Part shown: positions 60,253 to 64,000 of the stretch, in pieces | How positions within the stretch are numbered: the stretch's first letter is position 1 | Layout: each line of letters starts with the position of its first letter | NCBI RefSeq assembly: GCF_937888285.1 | Contig: NZ_CALART010000020.1 | Coordinates: 1 to 64,000 of the forward strand | Origin: an uncultured Aquimonas sp. | Lineage (GTDB): Bacteria > Pseudomonadota > Gammaproteobacteria > Xanthomonadales > Xanthomonadaceae | DNA length: 64,000 bases | Direction of reading: 5' to 3' | Made by a program: the position numbers and the translations under genes | The notes under the pieces: generated by a model | Databases searched by the model: none | What the model saw: the letters and a program-made list of their open reading frames with translations, nothing else | Told to the model about the DNA's origin: nothing

Positions 60253-62739
60253 TCAGTCGTGGGCGGGGATTTCACGCACGACGCGGAAGCCGATGGTAGT
60301 GAAGCCGGGCTCAGCTGCAAAGCCGCGCGGCGCGGCGTCGGCCGCGCTGCTGAACCAGCTGCCGCCCGCCGCAAGACGCTGCCGGCAGTTGCCGCCCTCG
60401 CAGTCGCTCAGCCACTCGCCGAGATTGCCCCACAGGCCCAGCAGGCCGGAAGTCTCGCCCGCCGCCTCGACTGGGGCCGTATGGGCGTGGCCGTCGTCGC
60501 AGGCCGAGGCCTCGCGCGCATTCCAGGCGCGGGCGGCCGACTGGTCGCGGAAATTCGCGCGGCACTCGCCGGGCGCGTTGCCCGCGACCGCGCGCCACTC
60601 GGCCAGCGTGGGCAGCCGGTAGCGCTGCCCGGAGACCTCGGACAGCCACTCGGCGTAGTGCTGGGCCATGGCGAAGTTGACGCAGGCGACCGGGTGGCGT
60701 GCGCCCTGCGCGAAATCCGGACTGCGCCAGTCGCGCTTGCGCGAGCTGCGCAGCACCGACTCACGATCGCGGCAGGCCGGCATGTGGGCGCCGAAGCGGC
60801 GCTGGCCGGCGGCGGTCCAGTAGGCCTCGAACTGTTCGACGCTGACTTCGCTGCGGGCCCAGGCCAACCCTCCCGCAATCTGCAGCTCCGGCCCACGGGC
60901 ATCACCATCCAGCGGATCCCGGAAGCGATAGCCCGGCTTGCCCTGGCGCTCCGCCTCGCTGGCGCCGCTGCGTGCCGCCGCTGAATCGGGCAGCAGGCGC
61001 AGGGCATCGGCGAAGTGACTGCGGGCCTCGGCCGATCGCCAAGCGGCGAGGGCGTGCTGGCCGGAGACCAGCAGGCGGTCATGCTCCAGTCGCCGCAGCT
61101 CGTTGGCCCGCGCCAACGCCGGCGCGCCCGCCGGGTGGGCCGCCGCGACGCGCTCGACGCAGGCCAGCGCCTGCAGGCGGCTGTCGAGCGTCTCGACCTC
61201 GGCCGCCTGGCGCAGGCAGAGTTCGCCGAGGTCGGCGATGCCGGCGCGCGCCGCGCTGTTGTCAGACTCGATGCGCAGGGCCTGCAGGTAGCGATCGAGG
61301 GCGTTGCGGCCCGGCGGCTGGATCAGCCGCCCCGCCTCGACATTGGTGCGCGCGTACTGCAGCAGGCGCTCCAGCGGGTCCTCCACGGTCGGCAAGGCCT
61401 GCAGATCGAGCGCCACAGGCGAGGCCGGAGACCAGTCGGTGCTCGGGTCCGGCGCCTGGAAGCCAGGGGCAGGCGCGGGTGCCGAGCGCTCGGGCGCCGT
61501 TCCGGCGGGGGCGGACGCTGGCGAGGGCTCCGCCCTCTGCGGCGCGGTTGCGACGGATGTGGCTTCGGCTGGCGCGCCGGCGGACAGCAGCCACCAGGCG
61601 AGGCCGGCCAGCACTGGCAGGGCCAGCGCTGCCGCCAGGACGAGCGGCATGCGCGACGGCGGCGCCGGAGTCGCCGGTTCCGGCAAGGCGCGGGGAACGC
61701 TGGTGGGCGGCAGGCTTTCGGCCTCCAGGCGCTTGCTCGGAGCGGTGGTCCGCTCAGTCGACATGCGCACAGGTTGAGCCATCGTGCCTGCGCCAGCGAC
61801 CCTGGCTGGAGCTGGGGCCGGTGTCGGCTGCAGCACGGGCGCTGGCGGGGTGTTTGCGCGCGCCGGCGGCTGAGGTTCGCGCGCCGGCTCCTTGCGTTCG
61901 CGTGCCGTCACGCCCGGGGAAGCGGGGTTGGCAGGCAACACGCCTGCTGCCGCGCCGGCGCCGGCAGGCACTGCTGCCGCCGCTTCCGTCGGCGCAACGG
62001 GCGCGGGCACCGGGATCGGGGCGGCATCCACCGATACCGCCGCCTGCGCGCCGGGAGCGGTCGCCGACTTCGCGGTCGCACCCGTCCGGGGAGATCCACC
62101 GGTGCTGCGACCCTGCAGGCGATCAAGGCACTCCAGCACCCGCCCGGGCGTGAGCAGCTCCGCCTGTCCGAGCAGGTCCAGCAGCGGCTGCCAGCGACTG
62201 AGGTAGTCCGGAAACTGCGGAAGCCTCTCGCGGGGAACATGCCCGGTGAGGGCTTCATGGAACAGGCGGAGCAAGGCGCGCGCCGGTTCACCGGCCTCGG
62301 CGGGCTCCTGCGCGGGGCGAAGGCGGGTGAGCACGGGACGGCCCTGCGCATCGCTGTGCACCGAGCGCGGATCCAGGCAGGCGGGCAGCGCACTGCGCCC
62401 CTCCAGGAACTGCAGCACCAGGGCCAGCCGCCGGAGCAGCGCCAACGCCTGATCGAGGTCCATACCCGCAGCGAGCTGCTGTCGCAGGCTGGGGCCGGCC
62501 GGAGCAGCGAGCGCCGCGTAGGTGCGCCCATCCGGTGCTTCGCCCACGTCCAGCACCGTCGCCAGCCCCGGATGGCGCAAGCCCGCCAGGGCGCGGATCG
62601 CCGCTCTCGCCTCGGCCGCGGGGGCCTCCCACAGCTGCAGCAGCACCGGCGCATCGGCGACGATCTGGCGCGCGCGCAGCCAGTGCACGCCCGCACCCGT
62701 CTCGCCCTCCGACTCGATTCGGTATCCCTCGATATCCAC
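60253..62739 (-). CDS. membrane pseudokinase fused to a formylglycine-generating-enzyme-like (SUMF1) domain
   Basis: This is an 828-residue protein. Residues about 1-190 look like a Ser/Thr kinase fold that has lost catalysis: the beta-3 Lys position reads VLLQLW, the HRD loop reads CLDPRSV, and DFG reads TRLRP. A Pro/Ala-rich linker (about 210-360), a TM (about 364-388) and a TPR-like helical part (about 440-590) follow. The C-terminal SUMF1/FGE domain (about 610-828) shows VSVEQFEAYW, VNFAMAQHYAEWLSEVSGQRYRLPTLAEW, GLWGNLGEWLSDC, GGSWFSS and IGFRVV. The FGE domain would be periplasmic. It probably heads the operon with FHA, vWA and sortase genes. Related kinase-FGE fusions occur in type VI secretion loci, but no such genes are here. 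Confidence 0.85.
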   Translation of the reverse strand: MDIEGYRIESEGETGAGVHWLRARQIVADAPVLLQLWEAPAAEARAAIRALAGLRHPGLATVLDVGEAPDGRTYAALAAPAGPSLRQQLAAGMDLDQALALLRRLALVLQFLEGRSALPACLDPRSVHSDAQGRPVLTRLRPAQEPAEAGEPARALLRLFHEALTGHVPRERLPQFPDYLSRWQPLLDLLGQAELLTPGRVLECLDRLQGRSTGGSPRTGATAKSATAPGAQAAVSVDAAPIPVPAPVAPTEAAAAVPAGAGAAAGVLPANPASPGVTARERKEPAREPQPPARANTPPAPVLQPTPAPAPARVAGAGTMAQPVRMSTERTTAPSKRLEAESLPPTSVPRALPEPATPAPPSRMPLVLAAALALPVLAGLAWWLLSAGAPAEATSVATAPQRAEPSPASAPAGTAPERSAPAPAPGFQAPDPSTDWSPASPVALDLQALPTVEDPLERLLQYARTNVEAGRLIQPPGRNALDRYLQALRIESDNSAARAGIADLGELCLRQAAEVETLDSRLQALACVERVAAAHPAGAPALARANELRRLEHDRLLVSGQHALAAWRSAEARSHFADALRLLPDSAAARSGASEAERQGKPGYRFRDPLDGDARGPELQIAGGLAWARSEVSVEQFEAYWTAAGQRRFGAHMPACRDRESVLRSSRKRDWRSPDFAQGARHPVACVNFAMAQHYAEWLSEVSGQRYRLPTLAEWRAVAGNAPGECRANFRDQSAARAWNAREASACDDGHAHTAPVEAAGETSGLLGLWGNLGEWLSDCEGGNCRQRLAAGGSWFSSAADAAPRGFAAEPGFTTIGFRVVREIPAHD

Positions 62740-62898
62740 TGAAGCCCCGCCCCCTTGACATGGCGTCGTCGAACGCCCGCCATCTTACATTTCGTTGCAA
62801 AAACCCGGCGTGCCCGGGTTGGCAGTCACGGCACCGCCGAAGGCAGGCCGTGCGACTCGCGCCTTGCGGCGTGTGGGCCGCGCCCACACACTGCTGCG

Positions 62899-63267
62899 AT
62901 GGATACAACCTTGCTAGTCCTGGTGGTGTTGGGCCCGGTGCTGTACTTCTGGGCGCGCGCCCGCGATGCCAGCGAAGTCGCGCGTCGACATGGGCTGGAG
63001 GCCTGCGAACGCGCCGGCGTGCAGCTGCTGGACCATTCGGTGGCGCTGGTGAAGCTGGGCATGAAGCGCGGTGAGGATGGACGGCTCGGCCTGGTTCGCC
63101 AGTATCGATTCGACTATTCGCGGGAGGGCAGTGACCGCTCCAGCGGCGCGCTCGCCCTGCACGGCCTGAGGCTGCTCTGGATCACCGCGCCTGAGCCCCT
63201 GCCGCCACCCAGCGTGCCTGATCCGATACCGCGGCTCGGCACGCGCGGCTTTGGAAACTGGGGCTGA
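62899..63267 (+). CDS. DUF3301 family protein
   Basis: This 122-residue protein has an N-terminal TM (DTTLLVLVVLGPVLYFW). The DUF3301 core follows (RARDASEVARRHGLEACERAGVQLLDHSVALVKLGMKR; LGLVRQYRFDYS; GALALHGLRLLWI). The function of the family is unknown. ATG 62899 starts at the TM. It is divergent from the pseudokinase gene and convergent with sspB. Confidence 0.85.
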   Translation: MDTTLLVLVVLGPVLYFWARARDASEVARRHGLEACERAGVQLLDHSVALVKLGMKRGEDGRLGLVRQYRFDYSREGSDRSSGALALHGLRLLWITAPEPLPPPSVPDPIPRLGTRGFGNWG

Positions 63268-63365
63268 TCCCAGCACGCGCCTCACGCCCGTCCCGGGCAA
63301 CAACCGCAGTGCAGCCGCGCGTCTGCCGGCCGTCAAGGCAGGGATGGAAGACGCTCGCGCTGGCC

Positions 63366-63821
63366 TTACTTGATCACCCGCAGATGGGAGCGACGCGGCG
63401 GCTCGTCTCCGCCGGACAGCGGAGGCTCTTCCGCCTTGGCTTCCGCCTCGACCGGGTCGGCAGGCAGGCTCGCTTCGATGTCGTCGGCGGGCAACATCAT
63501 GCCCTGGCCGTTTTCCTGCGCGTAGATCGCCTCCACGGCCACCAGCGGGATCGAGAGCGCGTGGCTGGCGCCCGAGAAACGGGCCTGGAAACGGATCCGA
63601 TCATCGCCCAGATCCAGCGCATCGACCGCTCGCATGGCGATGTTCAGCACCACCTTGCCGTCCTTGATTGCGAACGCAGGCACCTGTACCCCGGGTTGGC
63701 GCGCATCGACCAGCAGGTAGGGCGTCAGCCCGTTGTCGGTGATCCAGTCGTACATCGCCCGCAGCAGGTAGGGGCGGTTGGAGCTCATTCGCGGCGGCGA
63801 GGGTGGCGCGGATCGGGTCAT
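63366..63821 (-). CDS. sspB: ClpXP adaptor, stringent starvation protein B
   Basis: This protein of about 151 residues delivers ssrA-tagged proteins to ClpXP. The core RPYLLRAMYDWITDNGLTPYLLVDA ... VVLNIAMRAVDALDLGDDRIRFQARFSG matches SspB closely. A flexible acidic tail ends in the ClpX-binding motif PPRRSHLRVIK. ATG 63821 overlaps the sspA stop (ATGA) and is taken as start; ATG 63788 (MSSNRPYLL) is a good alternative. Confidence 0.93.
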   Translation of the reverse strand: MTRSAPPSPPRMSSNRPYLLRAMYDWITDNGLTPYLLVDARQPGVQVPAFAIKDGKVVLNIAMRAVDALDLGDDRIRFQARFSGASHALSIPLVAVEAIYAQENGQGMMLPADDIEASLPADPVEAEAKAEEPPLSGGDEPPRRSHLRVIK

Positions 63822-64000
63822 GCGGGCAGGTCGCGGTAGTGGCGCTCCTCCGCCATCAGGCTGCGGCCGAAGATGGGACTGCGGAAGATGCGCTGGGCGT
63901 AATCCTCGATCGGCTTGGCGTCGCGTGCCAGGTCGATGCCGGCGGCAGGCAGGCGCCACAGGATCGGGGCCAGCGCGCAGTCGGCAAGGGAGAGTTCGGT
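63818..64000 (-). CDS. sspA: stringent starvation protein A (5' part outside window)
   Basis: Only the last 60 codons are visible. LSLADCALAPILWRLPAAGIDL and YAQRIFRSPIFGRSLMAEERHYRD are the C-terminal GST-fold helices of SspA, an RNA-polymerase-associated protein. It is coupled to sspB by ATGA. Confidence 0.9.
   Translation of the reverse strand, partial: TELSLADCALAPILWRLPAAGIDLARDAKPIEDYAQRIFRSPIFGRSLMAEERHYRDLPA

Noticed and set aside
62802..62820. An AACCCG/CGGGTT hairpin as a terminator
   Set aside because: It lies between divergent genes (start sides of both), with a short stem and no T-run, so a terminator makes no sense there.

Overview
The window is high-GC bacterial chromosome (roughly two-thirds G+C). 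It most resembles a gammaproteobacterium of the Xanthomonadales/Lysobacterales. The reasons are a long chemotaxis island packed with methyl-accepting proteins and carrying cheD, a MetX-type homoserine acyltransferase followed by metB, fabA-fabB, large TonB-dependent receptors, an hpd/hmgA tyrosine-catabolism cluster, sspA-sspB, and dispersed GGGATTCGGGATTC repeat arms. A class GN sortase hints at an aquatic relative. I cannot name a genus from sequence alone. I found no tRNA, rRNA, CRISPR array or transposase.

Positions 1-26578 are a chemosensory island on the + strand: a CheW-domain (ParP-like) gene running in from the left, a STAS protein, cheY, cheA, an MCP, cheW, a PAS-type MCP broken by a frameshift, a porin broken by an in-frame TGA, an MCP, a second cheW, an MCP, a small TonB-like gene on the - strand, two more MCPs, cheR-cheD-cheB and a last compact MCP. 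Nine intergenic GG-N10-GC boxes of the TGGCACG-N4-TTGC type precede its cistrons, so much of the island is probably read by sigma-54 RNA polymerase.

Positions 26698-29195 hold metX-metB on the - strand behind a SAM-I riboswitch. A 13-nt alternative helix there can decide whether the metX ribosome-binding site is free. Next come a TonB-dependent receptor with a phytase-like lipoprotein (29296-33338), fabA-fabB (33465-35191) and a second TonB receptor (35310-38285, -).

Positions 38670-43541 (-) encode tyrosine/homogentisate breakdown in the order hpd, hmgA, fumarylacetoacetase, maiA. A divergent MarR regulator has a perfect palindromic operator inside the hpd promoter. A DUF559 endonuclease gene flanked by 36-bp perfect inverted repeats sits between hpd and hmgA and looks like a small mobile cassette.

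Positions 44308-56655 are mostly housekeeping: a C-terminal processing protease, an EnvC-like protein, gpmI, a beta-solenoid repeat protein, pgpA-tag, metK, folC-corA, tdh and an unknown secreted protein. Positions 56601-62739 (-) form a compact four-gene unit: a pseudokinase fused to a formylglycine-generating-enzyme-like domain, a double-FHA tail-anchored protein, a VIT/vWA sortase substrate and a class GN sortase. This is the best candidate in the window for an uncharacterised envelope system. The window ends with a DUF3301 gene and sspA-sspB.
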